Origin: Candidatus Zhuqueibacterota bacterium
GTDB taxonomy: Bacteria; Zhuqueibacterota; Zhuqueibacteria; Zhuqueibacterales; Zhuqueibacteraceae
NCBI GenBank assembly: GCA_013361015.1
Contig: JABWAN010000369.1
Coordinates: forward strand, 1 to 6,207
DNA length: 6,207 bases
Direction of reading: 5' to 3'
This document shows, piece after piece, positions 1 to 5,504 of the stretch. A model generated the notes under the pieces. The model ran no database searches and had not been told where the DNA came from. It was given only the letters and a program-made list of their open reading frames with translations. Within the stretch, counting starts at the first letter, position 1; the number at the start of each line of letters is the position of its first letter. Made by a program: the position numbers and the translations under genes.

Positions 1-753
1 CTCCGTTCGAAAGATCGGCGCGAACAGGAGCACAAGATAAAGCACGCCGAACACGGTGGCGAGTTGATCCCAGCGCGTGAACCCGATTTTTAAATCAAAC
101 AAAATGAAATTCGGCTCGGAGGCCGGAAGGAGAATTTGCAATACGGAATGCACGGTCCAAAATGCAAACCAGAGCACGAGCATTTGCCACGCAATCTTCG
201 CGCTGCCGTGCAATTGCAGGCTTTGATGAAATTGCGGCAGTTCGATTTGTTCCCGCCGGAATTTTGCGGGGATGAAAAGCAAAGCGACTTGCGCCCACGC
301 GATCACTAACAGCACACCGACGAGCGGCAAGCTCCAACCGAACCATGAAAGGAAATTGATCTTCTCCCTCCCTGCCACGTTGAAAATTTCCATCTGCGCG
401 AGCATAAACGCGTTGGCCGGGCTGCCCACGAGCGAGCCCATGCCGCCGATGTTGCAGCCATAGATCACGATAATCACGATGGCCGTGGTCAAGCGGCGCG
501 CGATTTTTTCGTTGTGATTCTGCTCGAAGCTTTGGCGCAAAGTTTCGAGCATGGGCAGAAGCGTGAGTGCAGCGATGAAGTTCGGCGTGAACATGGAAAC
601 CAAAGCCGCGGCGCAGAGCAAATAGAACAGAAACCGCTGCACGGAATGATTGCGCCCATGAAAAAGCCGCGCAAAAAACTGCTCGACCAATTCATAACGC
701 ACACTGAGACGAGAAATCAAAAAGCCGGTAATGAAAAGGAAGACGTAGGACAT
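1..753 (-). CDS. DASS/SLC13-like anion transporter, N-terminal part (cut by window edge)
   Basis: This is an inner-membrane secondary transporter related to the divalent anion:Na+ symporter (DASS/SLC13) group; the substrate cannot be read from the sequence. The frame is open for 251 codons from an ATG at 753 to base 1. It shows several hydrophobic segments (about residues 2-14, 40-67, 90-119, 138-162, 189-210, 230-248). A glycine-rich re-entrant motif, GCNIGGMGSLVGSPAN, lies at residues 99-114 and resembles the family's NIGG...GTPPN pattern. At the place of the family's SNT motif there is PNF (residues 57-59), with the Asn kept. An in-frame TAA at 790-792 limits the start. The ATG lacks a visible Shine-Dalgarno sequence, and the protein begins where family members normally reach about their third membrane segment, so some 60-90 N-terminal residues appear to be missing. 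It lies 106 bases downstream of nupC, on the same strand. The broad family call is fairly secure; an ArsB/CitM-type permease is the main alternative. Confidence 0.72.
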   Translation of the reverse strand, partial: MSYVFLFITGFLISRLSVRYELVEQFFARLFHGRNHSVQRFLFYLLCAAALVSMFTPNFIAALTLLPMLETLRQSFEQNHNEKIARRLTTAIVIIVIYGCNIGGMGSLVGSPANAFMLAQMEIFNVAGREKINFLSWFGWSLPLVGVLLVIAWAQVALLFIPAKFRREQIELPQFHQSLQLHGSAKIAWQMLVLWFAFWTVHSVLQILLPASEPNFILFDLKIGFTRWDQLATVFGVLYLVLLFAPIFRTE

Positions 754-859
754 GTTCAGTTTTGCAGGCTGATGGCAGTTCCAGGTTGCTTATCTCTTGC
801 AGAAATTTTAATCAACGATACACAAAATTCTCTTCGTGCACAACATGGATTTTTCATCT

Positions 860-2103
860 TTAAATCAACATGCCTGCAATCGCCGCGGTCATCCAACTCG
901 CAAGCGCGCCGCCGAACATGGCACGCAAGCCGAGTTTGGCGAGATCGCTGCGGCGCTCGGGCGCCATGCCGCCGATACCGCCGATTTGAATCGCAATGGA
1001 AGAAAAATTCGCGAAGCCGCAGAGCGCATACGTGGCAATGATATTCGCGCGATCGCTCATGCCGCCGGTTTTGATCAATTCCGAAAGCTCTTTGTAAGCG
1101 ATGAACTCGTTGATCGAAATTTTCGTGCCGAGCAAATTGCCGAACTCCAAACAATCCTTCCACGGTACGCCCATGAGCCATGCCAGCGGCGAGAAGAGCC
1201 ATCCGAACAACACGCGCAATTCACTCGGAAAATAGGGGAAGCCAATCGCGGCGAGCGCATCGTGAATCACGCCCATGCCGGAATTGACGACCGCGATGAT
1301 GGCGATGAACGCCAGCAGCATCGCGCCGACGTTGACCGCGAGCTTCATGCCGTCCGCCGCGCCAATCGCCGCAGCTTCGATCACATCGCCCGCAACCTTT
1401 TCCGGCGGTACTTTCACGTGTCCGCGCGTTGCCGGCTCTTCCTTCTCCGGCAAAATGATTTTGGCCATAACCAGTGCCGCGGGCGCGGACATCACGCTCG
1501 CCGCGAGAATGTGCGAGGCGGGAATGCCCATGCGAATGTAGCCCGCCATCACGCCGCCCGCAATCGTCGCAAAGCCGCCGCACATGATCGCCATCAATTC
1601 CGAATTGGTTGCCTTCGCAACAAAAGGTCGAATGAGCAGCGGCGCTTCGGTTTGTCCGACGAAAATATTCGCCGAGCATGACAGCGACTCCGCGCCGCTC
1701 GTGCCCATAGTTTTCGCCATCACCTTCGCGATGCCTTCCACAACTTTTTGCATGATGCCGAGATGATAGAGAATCGACATCACTGCCGAAAAGAATATAA
1801 TGGTGGGCAGCACCCCGAGCGCGAATTGAAACCCGAATGTGTTTTGATACTCTTGCTTGACGATGTTGCCAAAGAGAAATTGCGTGCCGTAATCCGTGAA
1901 ACTTAAAAACGCGGCGACCTTGTCGCCGGTCCATTGAAACACGATTTTGCCGGCGTCGGTCCAGAGTATAAAAATGCAAAAAGCAGTTGCAGCGCCGTGC
2001 CCCACAGCACCACGCGCCACGGCACGTTGCGGCGATCATAAGAGATCAACCACGCCAATCCCATCAACGCGACCATTCCGAACAAGCTGATCAACTTCTC
2101 CAT
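860..2103 (-). CDS. nupC: Concentrative nucleoside transporter (CNT/NupC), frameshifted
   Basis: This is an inner-membrane, cation-coupled importer of nucleosides. The reading frame is split. An ATG at 2103 opens residues 1 to about 44 (MEKLISLFGM..., a typical NupC first membrane segment). From about 1974 the protein continues in another frame to the TAA at 860-862. One extra T in the coding-strand T5 run (plus-strand A5, 1970-1974) would join them into a 414-residue protein, normal for bacterial CNTs. In that joined numbering, the hairpin motif GQTEAPLLI is at 150-158, GTK...NEFIAY at 326-337 and CGFANFSSIAIQIGGIG at 362-378. The substrate-contact residues known from the Vibrio cholerae CNT structure (Gln-Thr-Glu, Glu of NEF, Phe/Asn/Ser of FANFSS) are all present at nearly the same positions. 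The start is supported by an ideal ribosome binding site. The break could be a sequencing error, a recent mutation or, less likely, recoding. Confidence 0.93.
1970..1974 (-). other. Frameshift site in nupC (homopolymer run)
   Basis: The coding strand reads a run of five T here. Upstream codons give ...LQLLFAF; downstream codons one frame over give ILWTDAGKIVFQWTGD, which continues the CNT family sequence without loss. Adding one T restores a single frame, so a one-base deletion in the run is the simplest reading. The in-frame context A TTT TTA is not a canonical -1 slippery heptamer, because the first base is A rather than T. Confidence 0.85.
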
Positions 2104-2105
2104 CC

Positions 2106-2113
2106 TCACCTCC
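2106..2113 (-). promoter_or_regulatory. Ribosome binding site of nupC
   Basis: On the coding strand the sequence GGAGGTGA ends two bases before the ATG at 2103. It is a perfect eight-base complement to the 16S rRNA 3' end, with the GGAGG core five bases from the start codon. It fixes the nupC start at 2103 rather than at the in-frame GTG at 2109 or inside the second reading frame. Confidence 0.85.
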
Positions 2114-2220
2114 GTTTGATTTGGTTTGAATGCTCAGCGCGCTTCTTTTGTTGGGTCGCTGCGCGTTGTTGCTTTTCTTCTCTGCTTGTTTATCTGACCT
2201 TGTCTTTGCAAGCCGGCTGA

Positions 2221-2257
2221 CTTAAAGCGCTTCGCAAATTTCAAAAAGCAAAAGCGC
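2221..2257 (-). terminator. Weak hairpin, possible terminator downstream of the pyrophosphatase gene
   Basis: On the minus strand GCGCTT (2252-2257) pairs with AAGCGC (2227-2232), followed by TTTAAG. The stem is only six perfect base pairs with a long A/T-rich loop, and the T-tract is short, so this is a weak candidate for ending transcription from the pyrophosphatase gene before nupC. No clear sigma70 promoter for nupC was found in the 274-base gap 2104-2377. Confidence 0.22.
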
Positions 2258-2299
2258 ACGCTCTGATGAGTTTCGGCCTTCAAATGCGATAATCAACTC

Positions 2300-2366
2300 G
2301 TAGCCCCGGCTCCTTGTGGGCCGCTGTTCATGCACGTTTCATTGCCCCACAAGGGGGCAGGGCTAC
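2300..2366. repeat. Imperfect palindrome bordered by GTAG/CTAC (REP/BIME-like)
   Basis: Two 23-base arms (2300-2322 and 2344-2366) are inverted copies of each other with 19 of 23 positions matching, separated by 21 bases. Each arm, read outward-in, begins GTAGCCC and contains CCTTGTGGG, and can fold on its own (for example CCCC-CTTGT-GGGG in the right arm). GTAG-headed short hairpins in inverted pairs are the layout of REP/BIME elements mobilised by TnpA-REP (RAYT) transposases. It starts 11 bases after the pyrophosphatase stop codon. No T-tract follows it on the minus strand, so it is not a standard terminator. Whether it is repeated elsewhere in the genome cannot be seen here. Confidence 0.6.
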
Positions 2367-2377
2367 CGGCTTTATCC

Positions 2378-4519
2378 TCAAATGAACAACGGCGCGAGCA
2401 CGAGCGTGATCGTGCTCAACAGTTTGATGACCACGTGCAACGAAGGCCCGGCCGTGTCTTTGAACGGATCACCGACCGTGTCGCCGACAACCGCAGCTTT
2501 GTGCGTCTCCGAACCTTTGCCGCCATACGCACCGGTCTCGATGAATTTCTTCGCATTGTCCCACGCGCCTCCGCCATTGTTGAGCATAGTGGCGACGAGA
2601 ATACCGGTCATCGTGCCGACCATCAATAATGCAGCCACGGCTTCTGCGCCGAGACCGAATTGTTTGAAAATAAATCCCACGGCGATTGGCGTAGCGACGG
2701 TGAGCACGCCGGGCAACACCATTTGCTTAAGCGCGCCCGCGGTCACGATATCAACGCATTGGCGATAATCCGGTTTGGCCGTACCCTGCAGAATGCCGGG
2801 GTTCTCTTTGAATTGCCGCCGCACTTCGTTGATGACATAATACGCCGCTTTGCCCACTGCGCGAATCGCGAGCGCAGCGAACAAAAAGATCAACGTCGCG
2901 CCGAGCAAGCCGCCGATGAACACTTCCGGCTTGGCAATGTCAACCGCTTGCAACGGCTTGCCAAAATTTTTCAACTCATCGAGATAAGCGGAGAAGAGCA
3001 GAAAAGCTGCGAGCGCTGCGCTGCCAATCGCATAACCCTTCGTCAAGGCTTTCGTGGTGTTGCCCACGGCATCGAGGCGATCGGTTTTCTTGCGCACTTC
3101 TTCGGGCTGTTGGCTCATTTCAATAATGCCGCCGGCGTTGTCCGCAATCGGGCCGAACGTGTCCATTGCGAGAATGTAAGCCGCGGTGCCGAGCATGCCC
3201 ATCGTCGCCACCGCAGTGCCGAACAAACCCGCGTGCGGCAAACCGCTCGCCTGGCCGAGATGATACGAGCCGATGATGGCAACTGCGATGACGAGCACCG
3301 GCAACGCGGTGCATTCCAACGCCACAGCAAAGCCGGTAATGATGTTGGTCGCCGGGCCGGTTTGTGAAGCCTCGGCGATTTCTTTCACTGGACGATACTT
3401 GTATTCCGTGTAGTATTGCGTGATGTAAACGAACGCCATGGCCGTGGCGAGCCCAATCAAACCGCACAACCAGAAATGCCACCACGCTTGCGGCGCTTGC
3501 GGCGAGTTCAACAGCCAGTAACATCCGACCCCGAAACCAATCGCGGCCAGCACCGTGGTGAAATAATATCCGCGATTGAGTGCGCTCATGGGATCGCCGT
3601 CTTCTTTGGTATGAACAACCATAATGCCGATGATCGAAGCGATCAAACCGAGCGCGCGCGCCACGAGCGGAAACATCATCACGCCGATCACGCCGGCGGA
3701 GAAAGCAATGCCGCTTTGTTGCGCGCCCAGCGCAAGCGAAGCGCCGAGAATCATCGCGCCGATGTTTTCCGCGGCGGTGGATTCAAACAAATCCGCGCCG
3801 CGTCCCGCGCAATCGCCGACATTGTCGCCCACGAGATCGGCAATCACCGCCGGGTTGCGCGGATCATCCTCGGGAATACCGGCCTCGACTTTGCCCACGA
3901 GATCCGCGCCGACGTCCGCAGCCTTCGTGTAAATACCGCCGCCGAGTTGCGCAAACAACGCGACGAAGCTCGCGCCAAAACCGTAACCCACGATCAAAAA
4001 CGGAATGTGCTCCGGCTTCGTGCCGAACGCTTCGAGGATTGCAAACAATCCGCCGACGCCGAGCAAGCTCATGGCCACGACGAACAAGCCGGAAACCGCG
4101 CCGCCGCGCAACGCGATTTGCAAGCCGCGATTCAAGCTGGTGCGCGAAGCCGAGGCCGTGCGAATGTTCGCGCGAATCGAAACGAACATGCCCATGTAAC
4201 CGGCGATAGCCGAGCAAATTGCACCGAGAATGAACGAACCGGCAACGTAGGTCGCGAGCAGCGCCTCTGAAACCGGGTCGTGCTCCGAACCGGGGCGGAC
4301 AAAAGCATACAAGAGATACAAAATCGCGGCAACGGGTATCGTCAACGCGGCGATGGTTTTGTATTGCCGCGCGAGAAACGCTTCCGCACCTTCGCGAATC
4401 GCATCGGCAATTGCACGCATCGCCGCGGTGCCGTCGTCGTTTTTCAAGACCCACTTGGCGAGATAAACCGCGAAGAGCAACGCAAAAATGCTGCACCCTA
4501 AAGTTAGTCCGAGTTCCAC
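2378..4519 (-). CDS. hppA: Membrane-bound proton-pumping pyrophosphatase, K+-independent type
   Basis: This integral inner-membrane enzyme hydrolyses cytosolic pyrophosphate and uses the energy to move protons out of the cytoplasm. The 713-residue protein is full length for the family (about 660-770, roughly 16 membrane helices). The Mg-PPi binding motifs are all present: D-x7-K-x-E as DVGADLVGKVE (202-212), DDPRNP (218-223), GDNVGDCAGRGAD (231-243), GGAWDNAKK (650-658) and GDTVGDPFKDT (679-689). In the segment GNTTKALTKG (486-495), Lys490 and Thr493 sit at the pair of positions that in K+-dependent enzymes are Ala and Gly; Lys here marks the K+-independent class, whose known members pump H+ rather than Na+. 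The start is GTG at 4519, chosen for the AAGGAG sequence five bases upstream and the family-typical N-terminus. Gaps of 274 bases to nupC and 233 bases to the upstream ORF suggest its own transcription unit. Confidence 0.97.
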   Translation of the reverse strand: MELGLTLGCSIFALLFAVYLAKWVLKNDDGTAAMRAIADAIREGAEAFLARQYKTIAALTIPVAAILYLLYAFVRPGSEHDPVSEALLATYVAGSFILGAICSAIAGYMGMFVSIRANIRTASASRTSLNRGLQIALRGGAVSGLFVVAMSLLGVGGLFAILEAFGTKPEHIPFLIVGYGFGASFVALFAQLGGGIYTKAADVGADLVGKVEAGIPEDDPRNPAVIADLVGDNVGDCAGRGADLFESTAAENIGAMILGASLALGAQQSGIAFSAGVIGVMMFPLVARALGLIASIIGIMVVHTKEDGDPMSALNRGYYFTTVLAAIGFGVGCYWLLNSPQAPQAWWHFWLCGLIGLATAMAFVYITQYYTEYKYRPVKEIAEASQTGPATNIITGFAVALECTALPVLVIAVAIIGSYHLGQASGLPHAGLFGTAVATMGMLGTAAYILAMDTFGPIADNAGGIIEMSQQPEEVRKKTDRLDAVGNTTKALTKGYAIGSAALAAFLLFSAYLDELKNFGKPLQAVDIAKPEVFIGGLLGATLIFLFAALAIRAVGKAAYYVINEVRRQFKENPGILQGTAKPDYRQCVDIVTAGALKQMVLPGVLTVATPIAVGFIFKQFGLGAEAVAALLMVGTMTGILVATMLNNGGGAWDNAKKFIETGAYGGKGSETHKAAVVGDTVGDPFKDTAGPSLHVVIKLLSTITLVLAPLFI
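2396..2417 (-). other. Perfect 8-bp hairpin inside the 3' end of the pyrophosphatase gene
   Basis: GAGCACGA (2396-2403) and TCGTGCTC (2410-2417) form a perfect eight-base-pair stem with a six-base loop, 15 bases upstream of the stop codon on the coding strand. It falls in codons for the last hydrophobic residues (TITLVLA). It may be chance within GC-rich coding sequence or may help protect the 3' end of the mRNA together with the palindrome just downstream. Confidence 0.4.
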
Positions 4520-4524
4520 ATTGG

Positions 4525-4530
4525 CTCCTT
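4525..4530 (-). promoter_or_regulatory. Ribosome binding site of hppA, supporting a GTG start
   Basis: The coding strand has AAGGAG five bases before the GTG at 4519. An ATG overlapping this start (4521-4519) is in another frame and meets a stop after five codons, so the GTG is the real start. Confidence 0.8.
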
Positions 4531-4553
4531 GATTTTGTTCGTGAATGTTCAGC

Positions 4554-4565
4554 CCCGCATGCGGG
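4554..4565. promoter_or_regulatory. Perfect 12-base palindrome in the hppA leader
   Basis: CCCGCATGCGGG is a perfect palindrome 35 bases upstream of the hppA GTG. It could be an operator for a dimeric regulator or a short leader hairpin. A possible promoter lies just upstream on the minus strand (TTGCCA and an A/T-rich TTAAATTAT about 19-20 bases later), but its spacing is poor and I do not call it separately. Confidence 0.4.
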
Positions 4566-4616
4566 AATTGTGGTCATAATTTAAGCCGATTCGGAAAGTG
4601 TTTTGGCAAGGCGTCA

Positions 4617-4697
4617 CACATAAGTGGTAAGGTAGCGCAGTTGTTTGGATTGCACGCAGGAAACTTACGCTACCCAACGTCATTGGCACCTTATGTG
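4617..4697. repeat. Nested inverted repeat with GTAGCG/CGCTAC inner arms
   Basis: The outer arms CACATAAG (4617-4624) and CTTATGTG (4690-4697) are perfect inverted copies. Inside them GGTAGCG (4631-4637) and CGCTACC (4668-4674) form a second stem, which can extend with AGTT/AACT after a small bulge. The inner arms again present GTAGC at the outside of a hairpin, as in the 2300-2366 element, although the rest of the sequence differs. It lies in the 233-base gap between the small ORF and hppA. It has no T-tract on either side and no T-loop consensus, so it is neither a clear terminator nor a tRNA. Confidence 0.5.
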
Positions 4698-4752
4698 CTT
4701 TGGCTTTTCCGAGAATTCGGGATGGAACACTTATTGGGGGAAGAAAAACAAC

Positions 4753-5157
4753 TCAACCTGCGGAGGTGTGCTCACAGAAGGGTTGGCGATAGGAACAACG
4801 AGGAAGGTTAAATCGAAGGTCGTTGTCAAAAGAATAATCGTGAAATTCGACCGTCCGTTTGATCTCGGCAAACAGAAAAAATTTTGCATCCAGCAAAACA
4901 TGGTGCGCCAACAGGGGATTCGTCGAGATCCCGCCTCCTTCTTGTGAGGAGTTTTTCGGAAGACTGCGCGCGATTTCCAAAGTCATGGCGGACATATCGA
5001 TCTTGTCGAACGCCTGAGTGTCTTGCGCTTTTGAGTTGAGACCTTGATAAAGGGAAAGCGAGGGAATCACCCCGATGGGCGGCAAAGCGGTGAGAAGGCC
5101 AGCGATCATTCCCCAAACAAGCAAGTCGTGCGCAATTTTGTGAGAGGGTCTTTTCAT
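4753..5157 (-). CDS. Small hypothetical membrane-anchored protein (134 aa)
   Basis: I do not recognise this protein. It starts with ATG at 5157 (a TTG codon precedes it) and begins MKRPSHKIAHDLLVWGM. This is a short basic stretch followed by one hydrophobic segment at about residues 11-35, as expected of an uncleaved signal anchor; no clear signal-peptidase site follows. The remainder, about 100 residues, is polar and would be extracytoplasmic. It has a Lys/Ser/Gln-rich middle and a C-terminal part with two cysteines. Support for it being a gene is the well-formed sigma70 promoter at 5207-5235 on the same strand, about 50 bases upstream of the ATG. Against it, no Shine-Dalgarno sequence is visible. 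It lies 98 bases downstream of the amino acid permease fragment and 233 bases upstream of hppA, so no operon can be claimed. Confidence 0.45.
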   Translation of the reverse strand: MKRPSHKIAHDLLVWGMIAGLLTALPPIGVIPSLSLYQGLNSKAQDTQAFDKIDMSAMTLEIARSLPKNSSQEGGGISTNPLLAHHVLLDAKFFLFAEIKRTVEFHDYSFDNDLRFNLPRCSYRQPFCEHTSAG

Positions 5158-5191
5158 CAAATGCCGGAGACAGACAAAAGCCGTTTAGCTC

Positions 5192-5223
5192 AAAAAAAGT
5201 GCGCAGAGCATACGAAAAGCGCA
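5192..5223 (-). terminator. Possible weak intrinsic terminator of the amino acid permease gene
   Basis: On the minus strand TGCGC (5219-5223) pairs with GCGCA (5200-5204) across a 14-base loop and is followed, after one C, by seven T (5192-5198). The stem is only five base pairs, but the T-run is good and the position, 33 bases after the permease stop, fits. It overlaps the promoter of the next gene. Confidence 0.4.
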
Positions 5224-5235
5224 AATGAAAGTCAA
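5207..5235 (-). promoter_or_regulatory. Sigma70-type promoter for the small ORF 4753-5157
   Basis: The minus strand reads TTGACT (5230-5235), a 17-base spacer, then TATGCT (5207-5212). Both hexamers are close to consensus (five of six and four of six) and the spacing is optimal. Transcription would begin near 5200, giving a leader of about 43 bases before the ATG at 5157. It may also drive hppA by read-through. Confidence 0.6.
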
Positions 5236-5255
5236 GCGATGAATCATGTCGTTTT

Positions 5256-5504
5256 TCAAGCCGTGGCTTGCCGAGCTTGCGCTAACACCTGTCTCTTCCA
5301 ATACAGATAAAACGGAATGCCCACCAGCACGAGCAGTAAGCCGACGAGCGAATCCGCGGTTTGCTCAACGAGCGTGTTGAGCACGAACAACGTGGCAACG
5401 ACGACGAAAACGGCCGGCACCATGGGATAACCCGGCGTGCGATAGGCGCGTTGGGCTTTGGGAAATTTCCTGCGCAGAATAAATACACCGACCGCGAAGT
5501 ACCG
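5256..5504 (-). CDS. C-terminal fragment of an APC-family amino acid permease (5'-truncated)
   Basis: About 82 residues match the tail of an amino acid-polyamine-organocation (APC) permease, an inner-membrane amino acid transporter. They include the end of a membrane segment (YFAVGVFILRRKFP), the family's cytoplasmic RAYRTPGYP loop (compare RPYRTPGYP), and two closing hydrophobic segments (about MVPAVFVVVATLFVLN and DSLVGLLLVLVGIPFYLYW) before a basic tail ending ARQATA and a TGA. The homology begins abruptly near 5504. The same frame stays open upstream to about 5624, but those residues are antisense to the POT gene and look nothing like a permease. The remaining 350 or so residues of a normal APC protein are missing. 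The truncation coincides with the composition and strand change near 5500, so the gene was cut by a rearrangement or by an assembly join. Confidence 0.8.
   Translation of the reverse strand, partial: RYFAVGVFILRRKFPKAQRAYRTPGYPMVPAVFVVVATLFVLNTLVEQTADSLVGLLLVLVGIPFYLYWKRQVLAQARQATA

Noticed and set aside
836..1681. Plus-strand ORF of 281 codons, antisense to nupC
   Set aside because: It has the same Arg/His/Ala-rich composition and lies opposite a gene with intact family motifs. It has no ribosome binding site or domain of its own.
2660..3367. Plus-strand ORF of 235 codons, antisense to hppA
   Set aside because: It is an antisense shadow of hppA with biased composition and no motif.
3416..4270. 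Long plus-strand ORF of 284 codons, antisense to hppA
   Set aside because: It is rich in Arg, His, Asn and Gln with no recognisable domain. It mirrors the codon pattern of the conserved pyrophosphatase on the other strand and is a GC-driven shadow.
4631..4674. Possible tRNA or tRNA remnant, because GGTAGCGCAGTTG looks like a D-arm
   Set aside because: There is no acceptor stem, anticodon arm or GTTCRA T-loop at suitable distances. The segment is better described as an inverted repeat.
4645..4947. Plus-strand ORF of 100 codons crossing the second palindrome
   Set aside because: It has no ribosome binding site or recognisable domain. It overlaps the minus-strand small ORF that has a promoter, and its start lies inside an inverted repeat.
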